Assembly: GCF_004917075.1 (NCBI RefSeq)
Contig: NZ_SSYB01000004.1
Span: 1,080,546-1,144,545, forward strand
DNA: 64,000 nucleotides
From: Geomonas edaphica
GTDB taxonomy: Bacteria > Desulfobacterota > Desulfuromonadia > Geobacterales > Geobacteraceae
Reading direction: 5' to 3'
The notes beneath the pieces were generated by a model. The model ran no database searches and was not told the origin of the DNA. It saw only the letters and a program-made list of their open reading frames with translations. The first letter of the stretch is position 1. The number at the start of each line of letters is the position of its first letter. This document shows positions 33,840 to 43,600 of this stretch, in pieces. The translations under genes and the position numbers were made by a program.

Positions 33840-34844
33840 TCAGGGTGTGGGGACGGGAAGCCTGAGGATGGCGCTAGCATTCGAGAAGACCTGCTCGGGC
33901 ACCCCGAGCGCCTCCTTGAGGGCGACGTCCTGGTCCCAGGGATTGGCGATCCGGGAAAGCTCCACCATGCGACGCGGCGAGAGCTTGATGGGGAACGCGT
34001 AGGGGGTGACCGTTACGGTGTTGGGAAGCGGCATGTCGGTGCCGTAGAGAAGCTGTCCTGAAACGCCCTTCTTCAACAGGCGCGCGAGGTGCCACTTCCG
34101 GTTGATCTGGGTGAGCGCGGAGATGTCGCCGTAGCAGTTGGGGAACTCGTCGATGAGTCGGAGAAAGCGGTGATAGTTGCTCTCCCCTTCGTTTCTGCCA
34201 CAGCTGCCGCAGTGCGCAGCGATCACCTTCACCCCGAGCGAGAGAGGGAGCCTGAGCCGCTCCGGATCGCCCAGTTCGTTGCGCGTCATGGTGAAGGAGT
34301 GCTCGGTGCCGGTGTGGGTGAGGAGCGGAAGCCGAAGCTCTTTCAGCTTCAGGTAGAACGGGACCAGGTGTTCGTCGGCCGGGTCGAAGTGCTGGATGGA
34401 GGGGAGCCACTTGACCAGTACGGCGCCGTCCGCCGCCGCTTTCTCCAGACGCGTGAGGGCGTCGTGGCGCAGCGGGTTCACGCTTGCGCCGAAAAGAAGA
34501 TTCGGATGTTTTGCGGTCTCAGCCGCGACAAAGTCGTTGGGGATGTAAATCTCGGTGCTGCTCCGGTCAAGTTCGCCGTTGCCGTCCACCGCGCCGTCCA
34601 TGGCGAGGATGACGGCGGCGGTTACGCGCTGTGAGGCGGCGAGCCGCTCGGAGATGCGCCGCAACACCAGGGCGTCTCCCTCCTGCAAGAGCTGCTCTTC
34701 GGTGACCCAGAAGGCTTTCAAGAAGACCCTGTAGCGCCAGCTTTTGCGCATGGCGGGCGAGATGAAGCAGCCACTGCTTCCTGCGCCGATGCCGGCGGTG
34801 TGGCAGTGCATGTCGATGATGCCGTTGGCGGGTGCTGCGTGCAT
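33840..34844 (-). CDS. Amidohydrolase (TIM-barrel metal hydrolase)
   Basis: This 334-residue enzyme opens with IIDMHCHTAG (HxH metal site), has HTGTEHSF near residue 175, a later His in VIAAHCG, and the catalytic Asp in YGTDMPLP near 275. This order matches the amidohydrolase_2 family (decarboxylases and hydrolases). The ATG follows AGGAGACACCGAC. It is the first gene of a transcript with the MFS/PlsC/synthetase fusion. The substrate is unknown; the context suggests a lipid or membrane metabolite. Confidence 0.87.
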   Translation of the reverse strand: MHAAPANGIIDMHCHTAGIGAGSSGCFISPAMRKSWRYRVFLKAFWVTEEQLLQEGDALVLRRISERLAASQRVTAAVILAMDGAVDGNGELDRSSTEIYIPNDFVAAETAKHPNLLFGASVNPLRHDALTRLEKAAADGAVLVKWLPSIQHFDPADEHLVPFYLKLKELRLPLLTHTGTEHSFTMTRNELGDPERLRLPLSLGVKVIAAHCGSCGRNEGESNYHRFLRLIDEFPNCYGDISALTQINRKWHLARLLKKGVSGQLLYGTDMPLPNTVTVTPYAFPIKLSPRRMVELSRIANPWDQDVALKEALGVPEQVFSNASAILRLPVPTP

Positions 34845-34879
34845 GTCGGTGTCTCCTGTGCGCGAGATGGCATTACTAT

Positions 34880-34896
34880 TACAGGGAGTGTGCCAA
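34880..34896 (-). promoter_or_regulatory. Sigma-54-like promoter for the amidohydrolase-acyltransferase pair
   Basis: On the minus strand TTGGCACACTCCCTGTA has a perfect TGGCAC at -24 and GG-N10-GT spacing; the -12 element is CTGT in place of TTGC. The predicted start is about 24 bases before the ATG. The divergent gene encodes a sigma-54 activator, which raises the likelihood. Confidence 0.45.
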
Positions 34897-35040
34897 GGAC
34901 TGTTTTAAAGAGGTGATAGCGGCTAAAGTGCTGGTTTGCCGTAAGACATGACTGCAACTGTGCCTGAGGCTTCAAATGGGTTATTGACATTTTATGTGCA
35001 TTGATACTACATAAAATGATCATTGTCTTTGTGTCGACTC

Positions 35041-35073
35041 CCTCACCCTGACCCTCTCCCAAGGGGAGAGGGG
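35041..35073. repeat. CCCTCACCCTGACCC-type intergenic repeat
   Basis: CCTCACCCTGACCCTCTCCC is followed by AAGGGGAGAGGG, giving a short stem. It shares the CCCTGACCCT core with the hairpin at 4751. It sits just before the sigma-54 activator gene. Confidence 0.65.
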
Positions 35074-35120
35074 AAAATGAGATGGTTGGAGTAACAGCAT
35101 TACTTAGGGGAAGAGGTTAT

Positions 35121-36602
35121 ATGACAGTCGCAAAAATTACTGATCAAGAGTGGACCTTCCTGGAGACAGTGGCACGGGCGGCTTTTGCCAATCCCTTTGG
35201 CGATACGCGCGACGACCTCGATATCCTTATCGGCGGCGCGTCGCCCGGTTCTTCCCCCGACGAGATCCTCACCTCGGTGCTCACCCGGGTGGCGACCCAG
35301 GTCGAGAGCCTGCGGGCGCGCGGGGTGGCCGAACTGCGTGCCGTGGAAGGGAACCGGCGCGAGGTGCTGCGGAGGTTCTTCCTCTTCCACGTATTTCACC
35401 GCTACGTCGACCATTTCGACCGGCTCATCCAGGCCCAGTTGCAGGCGGGAGACAAGCCGTGCCGGGTGGGCTTCGCCGGCGACGCCCTCGGGGAGATGGC
35501 GCGCTTCGGGCTCTCGGAAGACGAGGCAGAGCGGACATTCGCCGTCTTCTACCAGTTGCGCCGCGCCTTCTACTTCATCAGAAACGGCCTCGTCGGGAGC
35601 TCCCCTTCTATGAAGGCGCTGCGCCGGCATCTCTGGGATTGCGTCTTCACCCACGATATCCGCTGGTTCGAGGCGGGGCTTTGGAACCGTATGGAGGAGT
35701 TCTCCATCCTGCTCCTCGGTGAGACCGGAACCGGCAAGGGGGCCGCGGCCGCCGCCATCGGACGCTCCGGCTTCATCCCCTACGACCGGGCCGCAAACGG
35801 CTTCCCGGAGAGTTTTACCCAGAACTTCGTCGCCATCAACCTCTCGCAATATTCCGAGGGGGTGCTCGAGTCCGAGCTTTTCGGGCACAAGAAGGGGGCG
35901 TTCACCGGTGCGGTGGAGAATCACGAGGGGCTTTTTAGTCGCTGTGCGCCGCACGGCGTCATCTTCCTCGACGAGATCGGCGACGTGAGCGTACCGGTGC
36001 AGATAAAGCTCTTGCAGGTGCTGCAGGAAAGGGTCTTCTATCCGGTGGGGAGCCATGAGGCGAGGCGCTTCAGCGGGCGCATCGTTGCCGCCACGAACCG
36101 GCCGCTCGATGACATGATGCTTGGGGGAAGGTTCCGGGAGGACCTCTACTACCGCCTCTGTTCAGACGTGGTCACCATCCCGCCGCTGCGTGAGAGGCTC
36201 GGTGAGGACCCGGAGGAGCTGGACAACCTGATCGCGGCCATCCTGTCGCGCGTTGCCGGGCAGCAGGTGCCCGCGCGGGAGCGGCAACTGGTGAAGAAGG
36301 TGATTAGGCGCGACGTCGGGGTGGATTACGACTGGCCGGGGAACGTAAGGGAGCTGGAGCAGGCGGTGAAGCGGATCATCCTAACCGGTCGCTACCAGGT
36401 GGTGCGCCGGGAGAAGGGGCTGGGCCGTGCGGATCGTATCGCTGCTGGGATGCGGGAGGGCTCGCTCGGTGCGGAAGAGCTTCTCGCCGCCTACTGCGGG
36501 CTTTTATATGATACCTGCGGCACCTACGAGGAAGTCGCCCGCCGCACCCGCCTCGACCGGCGCACGGTGAAGAAGTACGTGCAGATGGGGGATCACGCAT
36601 GA
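35121..36602 (+). CDS. Sigma-54-dependent activator without receiver domain
   Basis: The 493-residue protein (start at MTVAKITDQEW, after AGAGGTTAT; 35082 is the longer option) has an N-terminal domain of about 170 residues that I do not recognise. The AAA+ domain follows, with GETGTGKG (Walker A), SELFGHKKGAFTGA (the sigma-54 loop), GVIFLDEIGD (Walker B), FREDLYYRL and WPGNVRELEQ. The C-terminal helix-turn-helix is EEVARRTRLDRRTVKKYVQ. There is no phosphorylation site, so the N-terminal domain probably binds a ligand or protein. It is divergent from the amidohydrolase/fusion operon and is its likely activator. Confidence 0.92.
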   Translation: MTVAKITDQEWTFLETVARAAFANPFGDTRDDLDILIGGASPGSSPDEILTSVLTRVATQVESLRARGVAELRAVEGNRREVLRRFFLFHVFHRYVDHFDRLIQAQLQAGDKPCRVGFAGDALGEMARFGLSEDEAERTFAVFYQLRRAFYFIRNGLVGSSPSMKALRRHLWDCVFTHDIRWFEAGLWNRMEEFSILLLGETGTGKGAAAAAIGRSGFIPYDRAANGFPESFTQNFVAINLSQYSEGVLESELFGHKKGAFTGAVENHEGLFSRCAPHGVIFLDEIGDVSVPVQIKLLQVLQERVFYPVGSHEARRFSGRIVAATNRPLDDMMLGGRFREDLYYRLCSDVVTIPPLRERLGEDPEELDNLIAAILSRVAGQQVPARERQLVKKVIRRDVGVDYDWPGNVRELEQAVKRIILTGRYQVVRREKGLGRADRIAAGMREGSLGAEELLAAYCGLLYDTCGTYEEVARRTRLDRRTVKKYVQMGDHA

Positions 36603-36649
36603 TTTAGGTGGGGAAGGAGTCGGCGTATCTCAGCGAACGCGGCGTCGTT

Positions 36650-37063
36650 CTAGTGGGTGTCCAGCCAGTTTTCCACTACTAGTCCGGGAACTCGAGAAAA
36701 TTCGCGTACGTTATTCGTGACTAAGATGAGGCCAAGAGACCGGGCATGAGCTGCGATCAGGAGATCGTTGGGGCCGATAGCCAGTCCACGCTGCTCTAAA
36801 TCGCTTCGGATCTCGGCGTAGTGATCGTCCGCATCGACGTCGAGCGCGAGCACCTCGATGTTGTCGATGATTTGTTCAACTTTGGCACGAAGGGAAGATG
36901 ACCCTTTTTTCGCAGCCCCGAAACGGAGTTCGCTGGCGACGATGATGCTTGTGCAGATGGTTTCCTCGCCTTGGGTCGCTATGCGGTGCATTATCGAACC
37001 GCCAGGGCGCTTGATGAGCTCAGAGAGGATGTTGGTGTCGAGGAGATAAACCAGAGGATACAC
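36650..37063 (-). CDS. vapC: VapC-type PIN-domain toxin
   Basis: This 137-residue endoribonuclease has the PIN acidic residues in VYLLDTNILSELI (Asp9, Glu15), a mid Asp in IGPNDLLIAAHA, and the closing VTNNVREFSRVPGL with Asn and Arg typical of VapC. The start is GTG, 2 bases after the antitoxin stop. VapC toxins cut initiator tRNA or other structured RNA. Confidence 0.93.
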   Translation of the reverse strand: MYPLVYLLDTNILSELIKRPGGSIMHRIATQGEETICTSIIVASELRFGAAKKGSSSLRAKVEQIIDNIEVLALDVDADDHYAEIRSDLEQRGLAIGPNDLLIAAHARSLGLILVTNNVREFSRVPGLVVENWLDTH

Positions 37064-37065
37064 AG

Positions 37066-37311
37066 CTAAAGCTCCACATCGTCCAACGGCGGAAGACCTT
37101 GGTCGACATCCGGAAACTCCTCATCCGAAGGCGTCCACGTGGACAAGAGCCCCAGCAATGATTTTTTCTTCACCGGCTCGATTATGAGCCGGTTACCTTC
37201 CTTGTGCATGATGGCCTCATCCCCAGGCAGCTCGAATTCACGGGGAATGCGGATAGCCTGGTTTCTCCCGTTTTTAAAAAGGCGGACGTGGCGTTCGATA
37301 GGCTCGCTCAT
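37066..37311 (-). CDS. vapB: VapB-type antitoxin (SpoVT/AbrB fold)
   Basis: This 81-residue protein (MSEPIERHVRLFKNGRNQAI) has the AbrB DNA-binding half, FKNGRNQAIRIPREFELPGDEA, and a C-terminal toxin-binding tail with acidic DDVEL. The start at 37311 follows CAGGAGGTAAAG. It precedes vapC by 2 bases and should bind the palindrome upstream to repress the pair. Confidence 0.92.
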   Translation of the reverse strand: MSEPIERHVRLFKNGRNQAIRIPREFELPGDEAIMHKEGNRLIIEPVKKKSLLGLLSTWTPSDEEFPDVDQGLPPLDDVEL

Positions 37312-37332
37312 CTTTACCTCCTGCTGCTGTTG

Positions 37333-37352
37333 GCCTATGCCTTGACATAGGC
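37333..37352. promoter_or_regulatory. Palindromic operator upstream of vapBC
   Basis: GCCTATG and CATAGGC form a 7-bp inverted repeat with a 6-base spacer, 22 bases before the vapB start. VapBC complexes autoregulate through such sites. Confidence 0.6.
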
Positions 37353-37409
37353 TAGCAGTTCCCCGGGAGGATGTCCAGATTTTCAACGGAAAAAAGACTC
37401 AGGATCATG

Positions 37410-38288
37410 TTACGCCGTGGCCGCCTCTTGCTGGGGTTCGAACCGCACCACCTTGTTGCGCCCCTGCTGTTTCGCCTGGTACATCCCCTGGTCGGCGCGC
37501 TGCAATAGCGTCTCGACCGTGTCGTGCTCCGGCAGAAGGCTGGTGCAGCCTATGCTCACCGTCACCGTCAGTTCCGTCTTCTCTCCGTGGTGATCAGTGA
37601 TGGTCACCGGGGTCCCGGCGATGGTGCGGCGCAGGCGCTCGGCTACGTCGCACGTCTCGGCAGGCGGGGTGTGCGGCAGCAGGATGGTGATCTCCTCGCC
37701 GCCGTAGCGGGCTACCACGTCGGTCTGCCGCAGCGATTCCACCAAAAGCCGCGCCACGTGCTGCAGGACGAGGTCCCCTGCCTGGTGGCCGTAGGTGTCG
37801 TTCACCGACTTGAAGCGGTCGAGGTCGACCATCAAAAGCCCCAGGTCCAGGTGGTGACGCCGGGCACGCATCACCTCGTCGCGCAGCCTGCGGTCCAGCA
37901 CGCGCCGGTTGTAGATCCCCATCAGCGGATCGGTCATCGCCTCGTGTTCGAGGACAAAAATCCGCTTCAGTTCCAGGGTGGTCCGGTAGGCGAGGAGGCA
38001 GACCATCAGGCAGAAGACAGCGCCCAACACGAAGATGACCACGACGAGCATCTCTGAGTGCGTGTAGAGACTGCCCGCCTTCAGGCAGAAAAAGCCTACG
38101 TACCCTGCAACGAACATTAGCAGGAACCCGGCCAGCACGTACCACCAGTTCCGGTTGGCGCTCTTGGGGAGTTCCCTTGTCAGTTGCCGTACCAGAAAGA
38201 GCGCCGCAGTCAAAAGTGCGGCTCCAGAGAGGAGCAGGATCGACATGACTTTTGCTAAAACCGGGAATATGTCTGCAGTGGTTTCCAT
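37410..38288 (-). CDS. Membrane diguanylate cyclase (GGDEF domain)
   Basis: This 292-residue protein has three or four hydrophobic helices in residues 10-110, with no separate sensor domain. The GGDEF domain follows (about 125-285): DPLMGIYNRRVLDRRL, MVDLDRFKSVNDTYGHQAGD, then ARYGGEEITILLP. The active loop is GGEEI, an accepted variant. RQTD five residues before it is the product-inhibition I-site RxxD. It makes cyclic di-GMP, or possibly cyclic GMP-AMP as some Geobacter GGDEF proteins do. It is monocistronic. Confidence 0.93.
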   Translation of the reverse strand: METTADIFPVLAKVMSILLLSGAALLTAALFLVRQLTRELPKSANRNWWYVLAGFLLMFVAGYVGFFCLKAGSLYTHSEMLVVVIFVLGAVFCLMVCLLAYRTTLELKRIFVLEHEAMTDPLMGIYNRRVLDRRLRDEVMRARRHHLDLGLLMVDLDRFKSVNDTYGHQAGDLVLQHVARLLVESLRQTDVVARYGGEEITILLPHTPPAETCDVAERLRRTIAGTPVTITDHHGEKTELTVTVSIGCTSLLPEHDTVETLLQRADQGMYQAKQQGRNKVVRFEPQQEAATA

Positions 38289-38501
38289 GGGTTTCCTAAG
38301 TTAGCGGGGTTGGTGGATTTTACTAGCAATGGTTTGTACCAGTCAATTAATAAACAAGTAAGGTAATGCGAACTGTCGTATACGAATACTTGAATTAAGA
38401 GCGGGCTCATGCTAAGGTCGCCGGGCCTAACCTTCGGGGATGATTGGCACAATCCATGGTTCCCGGCAGGCGATGGCAAAATCTTTGTTCAGGAGGAAGC
38501 T

Positions 38502-38810
38502 GTGAAGAAAGTTCTTTACGTTGGTATGTTGGCTGGTCTTGGGATGATGTTCGGTTGCGCTTCGCCGATGCCGATGGGCGCCCTCTACACGGAGTTGAAG
38601 CTCCCCGTGGCGGCTACCGGGAACGGTGCTGATAAAAAGCACGGCGTGGCGGAGTGCAAGAGCGTGCTGGGACTGGTAGCTACCGGCGACTGCAGCATCG
38701 AAACCGCGAAGAAGAACGGCGGCGTTTCCAAGGTTTCTGCAGTCGACTGGGAAGGGAAGAACATCCTCGGTCTCTTCGGCGAATACAAGCTGCACGTCTA
38801 CGGCGAATAG
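38502..38810 (+). CDS. TRL-like lipoprotein
   Basis: The 102-residue protein starts at GTG 38502 behind CAGGAGGAAGCT. It has a lipoprotein signal (GMLAGLGMMFGCASP) and then LYTELKLPVAATGNGADKKH, ECKSVLGLVATGDCSIETAKKNGGVSKVSAVDWEGKNILGLFGEYKLHVYGE, which is the TRL (tRNA-associated locus) small-lipoprotein pattern. The function of the family is unknown. TTGGCACAATCCATGGTT at 38445 has a perfect -24 but a poor -12 sigma-54 element. Confidence 0.88.
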   Translation: MKKVLYVGMLAGLGMMFGCASPMPMGALYTELKLPVAATGNGADKKHGVAECKSVLGLVATGDCSIETAKKNGGVSKVSAVDWEGKNILGLFGEYKLHVYGE

Positions 38811-38834
38811 TCAGTAAAAAACAGGGAAACAACG

Positions 38835-38868
38835 AAGCCGGGCCCCGACAGAGGCCCGGCTTTTTTGT
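38835..38868. terminator. Terminator of the TRL-like gene
   Basis: AGCCGGGCC pairs with GGCCCGGCT around CCGACAGA, followed by TTTTTTGTT. It also ends next to the convergent dehydrogenase gene. Confidence 0.93.
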
Positions 38869-39815
38869 TAGACCACAAGGTTGCGCGGGTGCCCGAGAAC
38901 GAACCCTTCCAGGTTTCCGATCAACTGCTCCGCCAGTGTGGCGAGGGAACGGTCGCTGATCCAGGCGACATGCGGCGTGACGATCAGGTTGGGCTGTTTC
39001 AAGTCGAGAAGCGGAGAGCCATCTCGGGGCGGTTCCTGGGCCAGGACGTCGAGCCCCGCTCCCGCGATGGTCCCTTCCGCCAACGCCTGCGCCAGCGCCG
39101 CTTCGTCGAGCAGTCCGCCGCGGCCGCAGTTGATGAGGATCGCGTGGCGCGGCATCAGCTCGAGCTCGGCTTTTCCGATCATGCCACAGCTATCCTCGGT
39201 CAAGGGGCACAGAAGCACCAGAACGTCGCTTTTCGCAAGCACCTCCGGGAATGGAGTCCGTCCCGCGCGTACCTCCGACGCACCCTTTCTCTCGGCGCAG
39301 AGGATCCCCATGCCGAATGCCTCGCCCAGCGCAGCCACCGCGCTACCCAAGGCGCCGACGCCGATGATGCCGAGGGTCGCCCCGTAAAGGGAGCGCGGCA
39401 TCGGTTCCACCTGCACCAGGTACCCCTCCGAGCGCTGCCAGACGCCCCCCTGAACAGCCTCGTGGTAGGCAAGGAGGTTACGCCGCAGGGCGAGGACGAG
39501 GGAGAAGACGTGCTCGGGAACGCTCACCGACCAGTTGCGCACGTTGGTCACGGCGACACCAAGGCGGCGGCAGGCCTCCAGATCGACGTGGTTGACGCCG
39601 GTGGCGGCGACCGCGATCATGCGCAGTTGCGGCAGTTCTGCCAGGTGCTCGGCGGTGATGGCGACCTGGTCCGTGATGGCGACGGTGGCGTCGGTCAGGC
39701 GCTCCACCACCTCGCCTGCGCGCGTGTCCGGATATTCCTGCCACCGGTGCGGGAAGTGCGGCGCGCGCAGCGGCACCGAAATGCCGCCGCGGTCGAGAAA
39801 GACGATCCGCTCCAT
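38868..39815 (-). CDS. D-2-hydroxyacid dehydrogenase (HprA-like)
   Basis: This 315-residue NAD-dependent enzyme has the family order: substrate-binding VAATGVNHVDLEACRRLGVAV, catalytic Arg in NCGRGGLLDEAAL, Rossmann GIIGVGALGSAVA, Glu in LAQEPPRDGSPL, and His in TPHVAWIS. It reduces 2-oxoacids such as hydroxypyruvate, glyoxylate or branched oxoacids. It is the last gene of the ten-gene livK operon, with a one-base overlap (TGATG) with the stress protein, which suggests it acts on oxoacids from amino-acid breakdown. Confidence 0.9.
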   Translation of the reverse strand: MERIVFLDRGGISVPLRAPHFPHRWQEYPDTRAGEVVERLTDATVAITDQVAITAEHLAELPQLRMIAVAATGVNHVDLEACRRLGVAVTNVRNWSVSVPEHVFSLVLALRRNLLAYHEAVQGGVWQRSEGYLVQVEPMPRSLYGATLGIIGVGALGSAVAALGEAFGMGILCAERKGASEVRAGRTPFPEVLAKSDVLVLLCPLTEDSCGMIGKAELELMPRHAILINCGRGGLLDEAALAQALAEGTIAGAGLDVLAQEPPRDGSPLLDLKQPNLIVTPHVAWISDRSLATLAEQLIGNLEGFVLGHPRNLVV

Positions 39816-40615
39816 CAGTGGGACATGAGGACCGGGATGGTCATGTGGCGCAGCACGTGCTTCGCAACGTCGCCAAGGACGTAGGTGCCAAAGTGCAGGT
39901 CGGCGTATCCACCCATCACCAGAAGGTCGCTACCCTCGTCCGACACGCGGTTTAAGAGCACGTCGCCGATGCCGAGCTCCGTGATGGCGCTCGTCTCGAC
40001 CTGGGCCTTCACGCCGTGGGAGGCCAAGTAGCGGCGCAGCCCCTCCATGTCGGCCACCTCGTCGTTGCTCGGGTTCACCTCGAAGATGTGGGCCGACTCG
40101 GCGGCCTGCAGCAGGGGGAGGGCGTCGCTGAGTGCACGCGAAGACTCGCGCCCGGTCTTCCATGCCACGAGGATGTTCCTGCCGACGCTCTGGTAGCGCC
40201 CGGCGTAGGGGACGATGAGAACCGGCTTGCCGGAGCCGAAGACCACCTTTTCCGGTAGGAAGTCGGTGGCGCGGCGCTCCGTGGAGCCGTGCTCGCTCTG
40301 CCCGACGATGACCAGGTCGGCGAAGGTGGCGTAGTGGCTGATCGCCTCGACGACGCCCCCGCCGAGTACCTTGGTGTCCGCCGTTATCCATGTACCCTTC
40401 ACGTCGGCGGCCGCCGTCTTCTCACGGAAAAGCAGCGCCAGCTCCTTGCCCGCCTCCTTGTCGTGCCCCCTTCGCATCGGGATCAGGGGATGCACCGCCA
40501 CCTTGAGTCCCGTGATCGTCGCGCGGTGCCGTTTCGCCAGGTCGATGGCCAGCTCGAGCCGGTCCGCGGAATGTTCCAGGTTGTCCATGAAGACTAGTAT
40601 CTGTTTCAACTCCAT
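39815..40615 (-). CDS. Universal stress protein, two-domain
   Basis: This 266-residue protein has two Usp folds. The first begins QILVFMDNLEHSADRLELAIDLAKRH and has VIVGQSEHGSTERRATDFLPEKVVFGSGKPVLIVPY. The second starts GRNILVAWKTGRESSRALSDALPLL and ends VMGGYADLHFGTYVLGDVAKHVLRHMTIPVLMSH. The HG-N-x-L-type ATP loop is only partial. Its position in the catabolic operon suggests a role in energy stress or as a partner of the adjacent dehydrogenases. Confidence 0.92.
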   Translation of the reverse strand: MELKQILVFMDNLEHSADRLELAIDLAKRHRATITGLKVAVHPLIPMRRGHDKEAGKELALLFREKTAAADVKGTWITADTKVLGGGVVEAISHYATFADLVIVGQSEHGSTERRATDFLPEKVVFGSGKPVLIVPYAGRYQSVGRNILVAWKTGRESSRALSDALPLLQAAESAHIFEVNPSNDEVADMEGLRRYLASHGVKAQVETSAITELGIGDVLLNRVSDEGSDLLVMGGYADLHFGTYVLGDVAKHVLRHMTIPVLMSH

Positions 40616-40646
40616 CTGGTGCGCCTCCTTGATGCGTGCGGGTGAG

Positions 40647-43600
40647 TTACTGGATGTATGGTGCTGCCGTCACCGTCTGTGCGAGCATCTCGGGTCGGGC
40701 GAAGTTGCGCAACAGGTGTCCCTTGATCATCTCCTTGAAGTCCGCCTCCTGGTCCCCCCGGTAGACGAGAGACGAGGCGATCTCGGCGGCGAGGATGGCG
40801 TAGCGGCACTTGGCCGGCAGCCGCTCCAGGCGCCCCTGGTACTGGGGCTCGCGCAGCATGGCGGGGAGGTGCGCGAGGATGGCGTTTTGGAAGACCGGCT
40901 CGTCGCACAGCTCCGGGTTTCTCTGGAAGAACGAGAAGAGGCGCGCATAGTGGCCGTTGATCTCGTGGCTTATGGCGTCGGAGATCTCGGTGTAGATGAA
41001 GCTTCCCCCCGCCTCGCGATGGCGCCGGAAGATGAGCTCCGCTTCGTCGCGCGCCCGTCTTTCCAGGATCGTCAGCACGTCCCCCACGTAACGCTCCTTG
41101 TGGGCTAGGAACTCCTCCTCGGAGAGCATGAGGTTCGCGATGATCTCGTAGGACGAGGAGATCACGCCGCACTTGTTGGCCGAGGCGTCGCGCATGATGA
41201 CGATGCCGCGCCGCTGCATCTGGGTCCGCGCCTCCGGCGTGATGAAGGAATTCGCCCCCTCGACGATGGCGCGGGTGGTGGGGGTGCCGTCCTCGCGGAA
41301 AAAGCGCGGCCAGTTCTCGGCGTCGATGGTCTCCGGGCGTCCCCCGCCGGGGATGAAGAGGTCGGTCGGGACCGAGAAGAGTAGGTTCCCGAACTCGCGG
41401 TGGAACTGGTCCGTGGTCACCCACTGCTCCTGGACCCCCGCCCCGGTGCTGACGGCGCGCTTGAACAGTTCGCGCAGCCCGTCGGTGCGCCGCTCGTTGC
41501 GGTACAGGATGAAGCCGCCGGGGTGCAGCCGGGCCGGATCGAAGGCGTCCAGGTCGTGCTTGAGTACGATGCGGGATAGTTCTCCGTGGTCCATCCCCTC
41601 GGGGTCGAAGATGGCGCCGGAACCGTCGAGGATCAGCTTGATGCACGCCTCGGGAGAGCGCTCGAGCATGATGCGCAGCGCGTTCCCCGCCACGTCGCCG
41701 CTAGGCCCCCCGGTGAACTTCACGCTGAAGCGGTCGCGCCTTATGTCGATGCCTAGCTGCTGCATGGCGGTCTCGGCGAACTGCATCACGCCGGTCGAGG
41801 TGACCCCGTACTCCTTGTGGTTGATCCCGACGCGCTTGCTGGAGATGAGGCCGATGCCGAGCAGGTAGCCGCGCTTTAGCGACTGGCGCGCGATCATCTC
41901 GATCATCACGTCGTGCATGTTCTCGTCGGGGCCTAGCTCAATCGGCTCGTCCTCGCCGTAGTAGTCGACGACGCGCGGGTCACAGGCCTGACCGTTCTCG
42001 GTGACGAAGATGTCCAAGAAGGCGTTGATGAAGCCAAACTGCAGCTTGTAAAGGCGCTGGGTGGAGAGGTCGCGCGCCTCGAGACGGGCGGCGTCGAGCA
42101 CCACCACCATCTTCGAGCCACCCTCGTAGATGTCCTTGTTCTTCAGGTGCTGGGTGTGGGCGAGGACGTACACCTCGCGGAAGAGGGTGCTCGCCGAGGT
42201 GACGTACTCATCGCGATTCCTCGTGATGATGGTGCGCCACCCACCGCGGGCGATGTCGGAGAAGCCGATATGGTAGCCGCTGCCGTAGCGCCCGAAGAAG
42301 AAGGTGATGCGGAACGGGAGCTCCGGGGGAAGGTCGGCGGTGAACTCGGGTGCCAGCTCGCCAAGGTAGGCGGGGTCGAGCCGGAAGGCGAGGGCGTGCT
42401 TCTCGCGCACGTAGAAGTTCGTCTTCAGCGTGTTCCTGATAAAGGTGATGGCGCAGCGGAAGATGGCGCGGCGCAGGTCGTCGATGTAGCGGTGCCCGGT
42501 GTTGTAGGACTCGACGAAGCGGACCGTCTCCTCGAGCGTCTTCCGGTAGAACTCCTCGCGCAGGGAAAGCCCCGGCTGGAAGCGGATCCTGAAAAGCTTC
42601 GCGAGCTGGAGCGCGATGTCCGGGTGCGAGTGGAAGGCGAGCATCACGTCCTCGTAGCCGTACGGATCGGGGTGGTGATGGGCGAGGTTCGTGTGGCAGA
42701 AGGCGATGAAGGCGTTCACGAGCGACGCCTCCTCGCCGTTCATCACGCGGCTCGTGACGAACTCGCGGTAGGTCCGCGAGGCTGTGGAGAGGATCTGGGT
42801 GTTGTAGAGCTCCATCTGCAGCCGGTCGAAGAGCTCGCTCCCCTTGGAGAGAAGCGGCGCGTCCGGGCGCTTTCTGACGTAGAAGGTGCCGAGGAAGTAG
42901 GGATGCACGCCGTTGGAGATGGTGAGGCAGTAGGCGCGCTGCACCCCGAAGCCCAGGCGGTTGAAGACCTCCATGGTCTGCAGGAGAAAATCGTTTTGCG
43001 GCGGGTTGCCGACTGCGAAGAGGACGCGGGTCTCGCTGTCGAGCCCCATGTCGTCGGTCTCTTCCACGTCGAGGAAGATGCCACCCTGGCGGTTTCCCTC
43101 CTGGAAGACCCAGAGGATCTGGGCCACCCGGTTCGGGGGGGAGATGCGGACGTACTGCTCGTTGTTGAGCCACAAAAGGCGCAGGAGCGCGTCGAGTTGG
43201 GCGAGGTCGAAGAGGGGATAGCGCGCCTTCAGCGCCTCCTCGATGCCGGTGCGCAGCTCGGCCGGGATCTCCGGGGGCGAGGCGTCGGCAATTTCGCTGT
43301 GCTCCTTCCTGTCGAAGTCGAAGCGCTGCACCTCGAGCCCTTGGGAAAGCCCGGGGACCGCCCCCTTGGAGTGGGTGAACTCGGCGTAGGAGATGTCGCG
43401 CTCCTGCAGGGTGCGCAGGGTGTCGTAGAGCGAGCCGGGGCGGTTCAGGCGGGCGAGGATCAGGGTCTTCGCCCGGTCCGCCACGGTGAGCCGCTGGTTC
43501 TGCGCCAGGGTCTTCAGCCCCACGGCGAGGGCGTGCACCGCCTCGGACTCCTCCTTCATGGTGATGAAGAAGTAGGAATCCATCTGCGCCTTCAGCCAGG

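Noticed and set aside
38445-38461. TTGGCACAATCCATGGT as a sigma-54 promoter for the TRL-like gene
   Set aside because: The -24 box is perfect but the -12 box reads ATGG with no GC; kept only as a note in the gene entry.
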